Below, piece after piece: positions 1-10,054 of a DNA stretch of 64,000 nt. This stretch comes from Piezodorus guildinii (Eukaryota; Arthropoda; Insecta; Hemiptera; Pentatomidae): assembly GCA_023052935.1 (NCBI GenBank), contig CM041294.1, positions 24,632,641 to 24,696,640 on the forward strand. Reading direction: 5' to 3'. Under the pieces are notes generated by a model. That model ran no database searches. It was not told the DNA's origin and worked only from the letters and a program-made list of their open reading frames with translations. Numbering within the stretch: position 1 is the stretch's first letter; the number at the start of each line of letters is the position of its first letter. Position numbers and translations under genes: made by a program.

Positions 1-261
1 TTTTTATCTATTTATAATTGTTTATGTCTTGCTACAACTATATTTCTATTTCTGCTGTTAATTTTTTCCATATTATTGAATACATACTTCATTTTAACTA
101 CTCCAAACTTACTTCTCTTAATGACATTGTATTTTTTCAAGCACTGTTAATTTTATTTTATGCGCATTTTATACTAATCCTGCAATTTTCAGGTGAAGAT
201 TTTTATATTAGTTGGAAGGAAATATTATACATACTGTTTTAATTATTATTATTATTTATGC
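1..261. other. AT-rich sequence without recognised features
   Basis: This stretch is low-complexity and AT-rich. A 74-codon open frame on the + strand (18-242) has no family resemblance and a composition typical of chance AT-rich frames. It probably belongs to an upstream intron of the dioxygenase gene that continues at 621, but no N-terminal exon of that gene is visible here. Confidence 0.4.
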
Positions 262-525
262 CAATGTGGCTAATCGGACGATGTTACAGTGGGAGACCTA
301 AATTTTGTCTATCCATGTTTTATCAGGATAGGGATCTTTGACGAATACCTGATATCGCACCAGCTCAGGACCCTCTTTTTATGTCCCCCCCAAAGGAGGG
401 TATAACTAAGGATTTTTTACTCCTATTAAAAAATCTTAGAATCATCAGCCAGGTTTTTTTTAATCCCTGATATTGGGCTTAGAAAGGCTGTTATGCTAGT
501 CACTACAGCACAGATGGCCCATTAT
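262..525 (-). repeat. SINE-B copy (tRNA-derived), reverse orientation
   Basis: Read on the - strand, this block follows the same order of blocks as the copies at 33874, 34571 and 55380. It has a tRNA-like head with 'gctagcataacagcc' near 505, a GGATTTTTTAAT(A/G)GGAGTAAA segment, a segment around the GGAGGG run, a segment around TTAAAGATCCC, and a final block with GATGTTAC. It is clearly older than the 34571 copy, judging by scattered substitutions. Confidence 0.75.
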
Positions 526-620
526 TATCATACTTTAAGCTTCTTATAAGTAATTTTGCTTATTATAAAATATTGATTTTGTTTTCAAAAACGATCTTTC
601 AATGCATCGTTTGTTCTTAG

Positions 621-3600
621 TTCTAGGTTTGTTGATTTATGTGAAGGATGCATCCCAAAAGGAAATATTACTTTAATGAAAGACATATCTTTGGCTCAAA
701 AGGGAGCTACTGGTCAATATTTGTATAACAAAGCCCAGGACATTTTGTTTGATGATGCTTTTGAAAAATATTTCTTTAATGAAAAAGTATTTAAATTGCT
801 AATATAACTACTCCTAAATCACAAATTAACAACATTTTCTAACTTAGTTGTCATATTTTCAGTTACTGGATATTGTTGAGTGTTTTACTGGCCCGAACAT
901 TAAAGCTGCACACTCAATGTTGATTAATAAGCCTCCAGACTCTGGAGCCCTTACATCACGACATCCTCTCCATCAAGACCTCCATTACTTTCCCTTCAGA
1001 CCAGCTGATCGAATAGTTGCAGCATGGACAGCATTAGAAGATGTAACTATTGAAAATGGATGTTTAATTGTAATTCCTGGGAGCCATAAAGGGCAACTTC
1101 TACCCCATGAGTATCCTAAATGGGAGGTTAGTACCAGCAACTTTTTTAATAAATGAGTTCCATATAATTACTAATAATATAAAGTATTAAAAAATACATT
1201 ACAACTATTGGACAAATGTGGATTAACAGAGTCATTGGATTGAGTATCTCCGATCAGTTATAGTTAAAAGTACTATTGCTGGAAGATTCATGGAAGCAAA
1301 CATTTTCATTAAATTATAATTTTGAGTTAATTTATATTTTTTATTATAGAATAACTGATTCAATGTCATTAAAACCTAAATTTTTGGTAATATAACTTTC
1401 TTCTGATTAATATTTTTGGTCTATTCAACGGCCCACCCTCATGGATTTATTTAAGACTTACATATTTACTGACATTGATCATGGCACATTAATTAGATCA
1501 TGGCTAGTCACTAGTAATAATCAGTAAGCTCACGTGCTGCAAGATTTGTTTTTCTTACATCCCAGTATGACTGCAAAAAAAATAAAATAAATAAAAAATA
1601 AAAAAACTGGTTAATCTATGTCTTAAAAATAATTTTTTATTATCCTTCTCACGCACTGTGTTCCGGGAAAAAGAAATATTAGTTAAGTAGTGAGTAATTA
1701 ACACATTCAATTTTTCATATTTTGTTCTCTTGTTTTATGTTGTTGGAGTGCCAAAAAGAAGTGAAATAGTTTATTTGGAAAGATGATATGTTCATTAGAT
1801 TTTTTTTTATTATTGTGTAATATAGAGACTATTGCATTATTTAAATGAATTAGCTATGAATACACTATTGATTTTAAATAAACGTTCACTATTCAAAATT
1901 TGAATTGAAGTATCAACATGTTTCAACCACCAAATGAATCCCGGGTAAATGAAGTTTAGTTTCAAACTGGTTGCCATCATTACTGTGTTGAACTGCCTGA
2001 TTTATTATCTCTTGGCTAGTATCAGTCTCTTATTTTAGTCCGAGATTAAACACTTTTAATTAGTTTCTCTCATTTTACTTTTTTAATATTTAGAATTATG
2101 CTATTATTTTAATTAAGTTCTGAGTTTTAAAATCAATAAATTTTTAGAAGGCATTAAATATTTTGACTATATTTATTACTTACATACTTACTGCCGGGCG
2201 CTACGGTCCTACTAGGACCCGGGCCTCCTCAAGGACTTTAAGCCATTCATTCCTGTCTTTCGCTCTAGCCCTCCATCTCCTTACTCCAAGCAACTTGAGG
2301 TCCTCCAACTGTCTCATTCTTGGCCTTCCTGTGTATCTTTTTCCTCCAATTTTTCATACAGTAATCGTCTCGGAATCCTAGTTTCTGGCATCCTTTCTGT
2401 ATGTCTGAGCCATCTGAGACGGGCTTTTTTCACAAACAATACCAGGTCTAGTTTTCCATACTTTGTACAGATCTCACTATTCTTTCTTAATCGCCAAGAC
2501 TCATTTTCTTTAATCGGCCCAAATATCTTTGTTGAGTATTTTGACTAGATTTTATTGCTTGCCTCCATTTTGTAGATTTGTCATATATCAGGATGACAGG
2601 AGAGTAACCATGAAACATGAATAATTGTTTTTTCATTATCCACTTTCAATTGGCTTGATTAATACCTTACAATTGTTCAGATTATGATGGATTTCAATAC
2701 AATAAACTTTATTTTAATTGTTGTTCAGCTAGTATAATTATCTAAAATAAAATCCCATCCAAGTCCCATACTTGGGAATCAAAGATCTGGGAAAAACATG
2801 ACTGACAATTTTCTGAAAAAAAAAAACAACAATTTTCTGAAAAACACAAAAACAAACTTGAAACAATTATCAATACTTCATTACATCACTCATAATGACT
2901 GATCCTTACTAATTTTGTTTTATGCATAGGGCGGCGTAAACAAAGCTTACCACGGCATCCAGGACTATAATATTGGTGAAGTAATTCCTGTTATAATGAA
3001 AAAAGGTGAAACAATATTTTTCCATCCACTGCTTATTCATGGTTCTGGCCCTAATACCACATCGGTATGTTGTGTTGATATATTTATCGTAATGTATCAA
3101 TAATGTCATGAAAACAAAGAAATATTGGTTCGACACATTTTTTACAGGGTTTTCGTAAAGCTATTTCAGGACACTTTGCTGCTTCAGAATGCTATTACAT
3201 CGATGTCAAAGGTACTAACAAGAAAATATGGCTTTTGAAATTGAGGAAATGGCTAAGAAAAAAGGTGCATCTCTCAATATCCAGGTAAAGAATGTTTATA
3301 TTACTGCCATTTCATAAACCAGTTATTCCCAAAAAACGTTTTTAGCGGAACTCTTCATCTAATATTATATATATAACCCCTAAATTCTAAATATTATATA
3401 TATAATTTATATATATATTTTTAGTGGATTGCACCGTATTACGTACATTTCATGCGAAATACCACTATTGGATTTCTCTACATGTTCAAAAGTATGCCCT
3501 GAAATATTAATATCATCAAGATTGCCACCATTTCTGCTACTAATCATATATTTCGTCTTTTCGGTATATATTTCGATACTATGTTACCGGTTTTATAAGA

Positions 3601-4803
3601 ATAATGCAGTACCTTGTTGTCACCCATATTTAAGCCTCTCTTGGTACACATCACCTTTTCTATGACATAATTAAAGCTAGATTAAACAAAACAGATGAAA
3701 GGGTGAAACCCTGTTTCAAACCCGACGCACCTCAAATCTCTCGGAGTAATTATGACCGATTCTAACTTCATGAAATGTTTCCGACAAACACATCTCTACT
3801 AGGTTTACTAACTTTCTAGGTATTCCCTGTTCAATCATGATGTTATACAGCTTCTGACGGTCTATGGAATCATAAACCTTTTTAAAATTGATATAGAGTT
3901 GATGGACTACACTGTGTATTTCAGCTTCATCTCTAATATTTGACATAAGGAAAATATTTGATCAATAGTCAAGCGATTCAGCCTAAAACCACATTGGTAG
4001 TCTCTGATAATTTCCTCAGCGTATTCCGTGATTCAGCTAGTTAGTATTGACGAGAATATTTTATAGCATACTGGGAGAAGAGAGATCCCACGATAGTTGT
4101 TACAATCCGTCCTCGGTCCTTTTTTTGTGAATCGGAATAAGTATTGATTCTTTCCATTCTTCGGGCATTTTTTTAATTTCCCAGATCTTTTTAACTAAAA
4201 CATGTAATTTGGAAACGCTTCTCCACACGTCTTGATTAATTCACTCATGATATTATCATTTCCTGCAGCTTTATAACTTTTAATTTTCCTATCGCCATTT
4301 CGACTTCCTCTTTACTCGGTGCGTCTATCCATGGTTCAGCGCTCTGGTATTCAAAGGGAGGAGATTGATTATTATTTTCCATATTTAGAATGCAGTCAAA
4401 GAGTTGTTTAAATTTATTTAATATCTCCTTCGAGACCGCAATTATATTGTTATTCGCATCTTTAACCCCATTCAATGAGGTTCAAATCTTGTACGCGATT
4501 TGTTTATACCTTTGTACATCTCTCTTACGTTATTTTCGCTTCTGTTAAGTTATATCTTTTAAAAAATATAACTTAAAATTATTCTCTTAAATAATGAATA
4601 CTATTATAAGTAATACAGTTATTTAAGGAACAATTTATAACTTTACTACTAACATTTTAACCAGCATTTAATTTATTTTGTATATGGATTAATTAATCAA
4701 ATTTTAAAATTTAATAAGTCGTTTAATTATAATGTTTGTAAAATTTCAGGACATTTGGCACCATAGAAGCAGATTGGTCCGGGGGGAAGAAAGAACTCTT
4801 TGA
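621..4803 (+). CDS. PHYH: Phytanoyl-CoA dioxygenase, peroxisomal (3' part of gene, apparent frameshift)
   Basis: This Fe(II)/2-oxoglutarate oxygenase hydroxylates phytanoyl-CoA in peroxisomal alpha-oxidation of branched fatty acids. Visible exons are about 621-786 (the start could be 627), 863-1126, 2930-3064, 3148-3284 and 4750-4803, all with GT-AG borders. Exon 2 reads [12 protein letters not shown], then INKPPDSG, then [16 protein letters not shown], which holds the iron ligands of the HxD motif (HQD), and ends at YPKWE. Exon 3 gives HPLLIHGSG with the distal iron histidine. Exon 4 begins GFRKAIS with the 2-oxoglutarate-binding Arg and runs to YIDVKGTN. There the frame breaks: the family reading resumes in another frame ([14 protein letters not shown]), in phase with the last exon [21 protein letters not shown]. 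One base appears to be missing near 3215-3220, either a sequencing error or a real lesion. The N-terminal exons, including any peroxisomal targeting signal, lie upstream of the window. Introns 2 and 4 carry antisense LINE fragments. Confidence 0.9.
2195..2425 (-). mobile_element. Non-LTR retrotransposon 3' end fragment in PHYH intron 2
   Basis: The - strand translates to the typical C-terminal end of a LINE reverse transcriptase. It reads [12 protein letters not shown]..., a run of basic residues with [15 protein letters not shown], and a final [19 protein letters not shown] shortly before the stop. A one-base slip is needed near 2335. Only the last 75 or so codons remain, so it is a dead, truncated copy. 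The same C-terminal layout is seen in the better-preserved element at 32553-33677. Confidence 0.75.
3670..4500 (-). mobile_element. Degenerate LINE reverse transcriptase fragment in PHYH intron 4
   Basis: The - strand carries pieces of a non-LTR reverse transcriptase. At 4475-4245 is a linker with [20 protein letters not shown]. Around 4150-3950 is an out-of-frame stretch that reads NNYRGISLL...-like and YQCGFR-like. At 3946-3716 is [19 protein letters not shown] followed by [14 protein letters not shown]. These correspond to the finger and palm start of the RT domain in the right order. Several frameshifts and stops make it non-functional. Confidence 0.8.
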
Positions 4804-5638
4804 AGACATTCCATTACTAAATAATAGCATTATTATTGTATATGGTGATAGGGTTTATTACCGAATTATGAAAGTATACGCAACACTTATTCGGAATATA
4901 TGTTATTAATTTAGCAACATTCCTTATCTATTTTTAGAAAATTGAATTGTAAATTTAGGAAGGCATTTTGTAAGAAATAAAACCAGATAGTGTTATTAAT
5001 ATTGTGGCTCTTTTAAATTGAGCTATTTAGAAAACTTGCCAATAAGGAAGCTTACAATCCTTTTTGTGATTAAACCAGATGTCAGATCGAACCAAACAAT
5101 CTTTGGAGGTTTGATTAAAATAAAAATAACTAATTTGCTCATTCCAAATGTTAATGGAATAGATTTGATTTATTAATTTGGAAGAGGGTTTGGATTATTT
5201 CTGTGATATGCTAAGATTCATTAAGATAATGTCAAAATTAATTTTTTCAACATTAAAATGTGATATTGTTGTGTGATTATTGTAAAAAGAGGTTTTCAAA
5301 TGTATCTAGTTTTTATAATGAATGTTGATATTAACCAAAAAGTTAAATCAAATATCTTTGACATGTAAATATAGATCATATCTTAGGCAAAATAATCCCT
5401 TTTTTTTAAACTATTCCAAAGAGCCTTTGATGTAATAGTATGATTGAGTTTTACCACCTTTAATGTTGGTGGAATTTGGTAAATTAATAAATAAATGATG
5501 TTTATAAAATTAAATATATTTAAGATCCTATAAGTGTCTCAAGATGTATTTGGTTTTTATACAGAAAATGTTTTGAAATCTGTATTATTTCATATACCAC
5601 ATTTTCTCCCTCCAGTGCAGTGTACTGTACTCTGTATT
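4804..5638. other. PHYH 3' flank, intergenic
   Basis: No gene seen. An AATAAA hexamer near 4976 is a reasonable polyadenylation signal for PHYH, about 170 bases past its stop. The rest is AT-rich spacer. Confidence 0.4.
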
Positions 5639-6152
5639 AGCAGTAAAGGCTGCGCTAGATGGTAAGAATACAGGTAGGTGTAGATGAGGTGAAATTCATG
5701 AGATTTGGTGAGAGTAAATTATCATACACCCTCACATACTTTCAACATATTTTAATAAATATTCAACTTCCGAATTCTCTTTATTACTTCATCATTTTTT
5801 TTTTTCCTTTTATTATAATAAGTTTATAATTTTTTTTCCCTTTTATTATTAATAATATTTAATTGCTTAAAATTGGGTTTCTACATTAAGAAAACATATT
5901 TTTATGATTTGTATATTAAACTTGTTTGTTTTGAATTAACTTAATCATTCAGTTTTTTTTTTTATCTTTTTTAAAAATTAATATTTAATGATATAGGATT
6001 TTTCAAAATGTAATATTTGATTTTATTAACCTAATTTATTTTTAAAAAATAAGCCTTTCCCCTCTCCCGCTACTTTCGTGAACTCTCACAAGTCCTCACT
6101 TCACTCACCTACACCTACTGTTTTCTCACTGTGTAGCGCTACCTTAACTGCT
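5639..6152. mobile_element. MITE-like element with imperfect terminal inverted repeats
   Basis: The left end (AGCAGTAAAGGCTGCGCTAG from 5639) and the reverse complement of the right end (AGCAGTTAAGGTAGCGCTAC ending at 6152) are alike. The similarity continues through GGTAGGTGTAGATGAGGTGAA versus GTAGGTGTAGGTGAGTGAA. The arms are roughly 80-90 bases with many mismatches, and the centre is AT-rich with no open frame. No clean target duplication could be found, so the superfamily is open. Confidence 0.6.
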
Positions 6153-7329
6153 CTGTTTCTGATTTTTTTTACCTCTACAATTTTCTGAACAGATGAGGAT
6201 ATGGCTTTCGAGAACTAGGCCGGACATTAGGACTCGAGATCTTTTTAGCTAGGCTCAGAGTGCTGTCTAAAGATTACCATCCTCTTCTCTTCTTAGTTTC
6301 ACGGCTCATTACGAGCAGTTTTGAACTATAAAACCAATTATCTTGGTCATAATGGTCTCTTTCTAACTTGAATACTTCTTCTGAATGAAGATGGTCCAGA
6401 GTAACAGTTAAGGAATACAATAACATCTAATTATTTATTACCAATGTTTCAACCCACATTATAGGTCTAAATGTATTTCCAACCTTACTCCGCCTTTGTA
6501 GGCTATGCAGAGTTTCTTGTCTCAGAGGTGTGAGGGTGGGGGATAAATGCCAAATTAAAAGCCCTCAGGCACAGAGAAGCGAACTCGTATTTATTTTTTA
6601 CTCCAAGTTGTTGGGAAACATGCGTTTATAGCAACCCGTGCTGACCCACTGTCCAGTAGGTCTTTATGTGGGTTGTAAATATCTTATACTATTTTTTTAA
6701 ACTGGATTTATGAGCAATCAACATCGTTTTGAATACTTATTAACCTGATTAATCAATTCCAGATTGTTATCAAAACCTGAAGTATTAAATAGCCATACAA
6801 GTTAAGACCATGGCCTGTCTAGTAGGAGAGCTCAACATCTACATAAAAAAAAAACTTTCTTTTTAATGAATTAATATTTCTATAAGTTGGCGACCAACCA
6901 TTTTAAAAGTTATCTTGATGACTATTAAAGGAATAATGTATCCTTTATCAACATTACCTCAGTTCATCAAGGTTGAGCTGATATTGTACTGTCAATTATT
7001 TCAAGATATCTTTTTAAGGATTGGCTAATAAAACTTATTTTTAATAGTATTTACTTGTAACTACTAAGATAAAATTGACCATTGGCTTTATCTACAAACA
7101 GGCAAACAAATAACTATAACTTCAGTAAATGATGATATAATCACATCATTATTTCTGCTTAGATCATCACAGATTATTTCTCAAGGATAATGAAAACAAG
7201 ACACGTCCTAAGACTTAGACAACTTTATCAGTACAAGTTTTGGGAGAACAAAATAAACTATGCTCAAATACATTATTTGGATACATCAAATGTAAAAATA
7301 CAAATTTGAAAAAAAAGAAGACAAATATT
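6153..7329. other. Intergenic spacer between PHYH and PPCDC
   Basis: No coding exon recognised. GC is locally higher at 6460-6680, which may be part of an old repeat, but I could not match it to anything else in the window. Confidence 0.35.
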
Positions 7330-8019
7330 CTAAGCGTTGCATTCTAATTCTTTTAAAATAACATCTCTAATTTTTAAGCTCTTGGGTATGCTTTCAATAA
7401 TAATTCTAACAATTTCAGGTACTTCCGCCATTGCACCAACACCACTATCGCCACACATCAAAACTTTAGCGATTGGTGGTATTTCTGAATATCCCCAACT
7501 TTTTAAAGTGTTTGTCTGTGTCGAAGTTATGGGATGATTCCACATCTTGGTGTTCATGGCAGGACAAAATATTAATGGTTTACGTATATCCCATGCACGG
7601 ACTGTGCAGAGCAATAAGTTATCACATATCCCCTAAAACATAATAATGAGTATGTAACAGAAATACAGGTCTGTAGTTCTATGATTTTGATTAATTTAAA
7701 AATAGCTTACTGTAGCAATTTTGGCTAATGAATTGGCATCTAGAGGAGCTATAACCAATACATCTGCCCACTTTGATAGTTCAATATGCAGAACTGGGTC
7801 ACCTCTTTTCTTCCAACTATTCCATTCATCCTCATCAGAATATCCTTCTGTAGGGGCTAATTCTTTTTTTGATACAAAATGCATTGCTTTTTCAGTCAAA
7901 CAATACTTAACCTTAACTACGAAATGCGGGCTTGCTTCTTTTATTAAGTTTTCAATAAGCAAGGGGAGCTTAATGGTAGCCACACTAGCTGTAGCACAAA
8001 TTAATATATTACAATCCAT
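7330..8019 (-). CDS. PPCDC: Phosphopantothenoylcysteine decarboxylase
   Basis: This flavoenzyme decarboxylates 4'-phosphopantothenoylcysteine to 4'-phosphopantetheine in coenzyme A synthesis. It has two exons on the - strand, 8019-7711 and 7632-7330, joined by a 78-base intron with GTAAGC donor and TTTTAG acceptor, giving 204 residues, close to the human length. Residues 1-20 form the first beta strand and flavin loop (ICATASVATIKLPLL). DPVLHIELSKWADVLVIAPL contains the catalytic His region. The second exon opens GICDNLLLC and continues to PAMNTKMWNHPIT, the conserved PxMNxxMW motif, then VLMCGDSGVGAMAE, with the Cys-Gly-Asp substrate clamp. The start lies 8 bases after the COX19 stop in the same orientation. 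Its start context is strong (A at -3, G at +4). It may be the second cistron of a shared mRNA or may use a promoter inside COX19. Confidence 0.95.
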
Positions 8020-8027
8020 ACTTTCTA

Positions 8028-8288
8028 CTACTTTTCTGATTTAACCTCTTCTTCTTTAAATCCTAATTTCGACCAATCTTCTTTTGCCATCAAATTATTG
8101 TCCATTCTACAAGCTAGATACTCTTTGGCTTCTTGGCGGCATTTAGTACTATCACTGTTGGTATTCCTCAGGCATATCATATATTTTAACATAGTCCTTT
8201 TACACTGCCCATCGTGGTCTAGCGGAAAACTGCCCTTTTCGGGAGGAGTCGGGGTAAACTTCTTTTGACCGAATGTCAGAGACGACAT
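8028..8288 (-). CDS. COX19: Cytochrome c oxidase assembly protein COX19
   Basis: A small CHCH-fold protein of the mitochondrial intermembrane space and cytosol that helps deliver copper during cytochrome c oxidase assembly. It is a single exon of 86 codons. The N-terminal part has FTPTPPEKGSFPLDHDGQC, the family signature. The twin CX9C motifs are CKRTMLKYMIC and CRQEAKEYLAC, which form the two disulfide-linked helices. The tail has SKLGF as in animal orthologues. The reading frame ends in tandem TAG TAG. The start ATG has C at -3, a weak context, while the PPCDC start just downstream has a strong one. No intron is needed inside the coding region. Confidence 0.96.
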   Translation of the reverse strand: MSSLTFGQKKFTPTPPEKGSFPLDHDGQCKRTMLKYMICLRNTNSDSTKCRQEAKEYLACRMDNNLMAKEDWSKLGFKEEEVKSEK

Positions 8289-9122
8289 TAGATAATATGG
8301 CTTGACTATTTACATGTACCTTAATTCAATTAAATTAACTTCTTATCACTATTGAAACCTTCCATTCACGAATAGGTTACCTGAAAGAGTACATCCCAGC
8401 GAAGTTGAAACATTAAGAATAGGTAGTTAAAATGATTTAATATCTGTGGTAGTCTTGAATAAGTGGTTAAGTCAAAATCTTTTATTTTACAGGTGAGCGA
8501 CTTAAACTTTACGTAATACCCAAAATAGAGTAATTAACATACAGCTTTCTTTCCACCTGAAATTTATTCCTCCAAGAAATTTCTTTAACCAATTTAAAAC
8601 GACGTGGGATGGGAGACGGTCTGAGGAAGCGATACGTGGAGTTAACTCATTTTTTATATAATTCGAGTTATCCAGTTTTTCACGACCGCCAAAGATATAA
8701 TATTGGTTATCAAGTCTTATTAATAAAAAGATCTATTTTTGTTTTTTAAAATGTCGAGGTAATAGGTAAATTATAGAATTGACTCTGATAAAATAAAATT
8801 ATAATTGGTGTAAAGACAATGGCCACGATTTCTTCTGATTTAGAATTCTAATTGAATTCCTACCATTTGATAGTTCGTCTATACGTTTCCAGTAACTCTG
8901 TCTTTATTCACAGGATGCATTACAAAATACAGTTTAAATTTAAATAAAGAAAAAAAAAGAATTTGCGTAAAATTATGAAAGCAGTATAGGGCAAACTATA
9001 TTTTGTACTTTTGTAATAAATATTTTATTTCATACTAAATAGTGGACCGTATGTGTATACAATGAAGAAGATAGTAAGGGAGGCGGTCGATAAATAACTT
9101 TTGAATATAGTACTAACTATTT
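8289..9122. other. Spacer upstream of COX19
   Basis: No gene recognised. The COX19(-PPCDC) promoter should lie just right of 8288. No clear TATA or initiator can be picked out in the AT-rich background. Confidence 0.3.
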
Positions 9123-9356
9123 ATGGTGAAACGCGTTACGATCCGTATTGAAGGTCTTCGTTATAATTCTTCTTTCCGACCCTATGGAAAAAATTGCAGT
9201 AAGGACTGGAGAATAGGTGAGAACACAGCGACTGTTGGCATGGCATTTAAAGTTGCTGGGCTTAGAGAAGTCACTAAGATGCATAAAGAAATAATTATTG
9301 ATGAGCGGACAGGTAGGCGTATGAGTCGTAGGTTTGAGATGCCTACCTCTTGTTGA
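9123..9356 (+). CDS. Unrecognised 77-codon open frame
   Basis: The translated product is basic and soluble-looking. It begins MVKRVTIRIEGLRYNSSF, contains CSKDWRIGENTATVGMAF and ends with DERTGRRMSRRFEMPTSC. Its composition (Arg, Lys, Glu, Gly, a few Trp) is unlike the Leu/Ile/Asn-rich chance frames of this window, and local GC is higher than the flanks. It has no introns, no recognisable domain, and no flanking repeats that I can see. It could be a small unannotated gene, an exon of a larger one, or an ancient element fragment. Confidence 0.3.
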   Translation: MVKRVTIRIEGLRYNSSFRPYGKNCSKDWRIGENTATVGMAFKVAGLREVTKMHKEIIIDERTGRRMSRRFEMPTSC

Positions 9357-10054
9357 GGAAACAAGTTTTTAAAATATTCAGCAAATAAAATATTAATGAC
9401 CAGTTTTAGACATCTAAATTTGAACTAATGTTTTCATAGAAAAAACTCAGTAAGTTTCCATTCTACCGACAAAACAATATTATATATATAACTTATAATA
9501 TAACTTATATAACTTCAAAAAATAAATTATACGAGAGCAAAGAAATAGGGTTTTGAGTCATGAATAAAAGAGTCATTAGTTGAATATGGTCAAAATCTTA
9601 AGAGTTTCAATGACAGTACCAAAATTTTTTTTTAATTAATAAACTTCTGTAGTCTTAAAAAAAGAAGCATTATCTTTAATTAATTATTGATAATTGATAT
9701 GAAGAACTCTTACCTTTTGCCGGATTCTACATTTGAACTAGTTCGCTCACGACTTACACTTCTCTAGTTCAGATATTGATAATTCTGGTTTATTTTGGTG
9801 GACATAGTTCTTCTCTGCTTTCTGTTGCTTTTGGCAAAAAATTAAGTATTTGGAATCATAAGATACAATTCTGTAATTTTTTTAGTCAGATTAATTTTTC
9901 TAATTTTTGTTTTTTAATAGTAATGTCATGAAATACATTATTACTTCCATTAGTAGAACTGTCATTTTACTCAGTAAATTTAAAGTATTTTCCCACCCCA
10001 GGACATATAGTTGTCATTTATTAGTTTAGAACTATTTTACATTACAACCTAAAA
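9357..10054. other. Spacer upstream of NPRL2
   Basis: No exon or repeat recognised. The NPRL2 promoter is presumably in the right-hand part. The NPRL2 start codon at 10055 sits in AAAAATGG, a good context. Confidence 0.3.

Noticed and set aside
2909..3136. 75-codon - strand frame
   Set aside because: Antisense to PHYH exon 3 and its borders.
7721..8044. 107-codon + strand frame opposite PPCDC exon 1
   Set aside because: Shadow of the well-supported PPCDC coding strand. Its translation has no family features.
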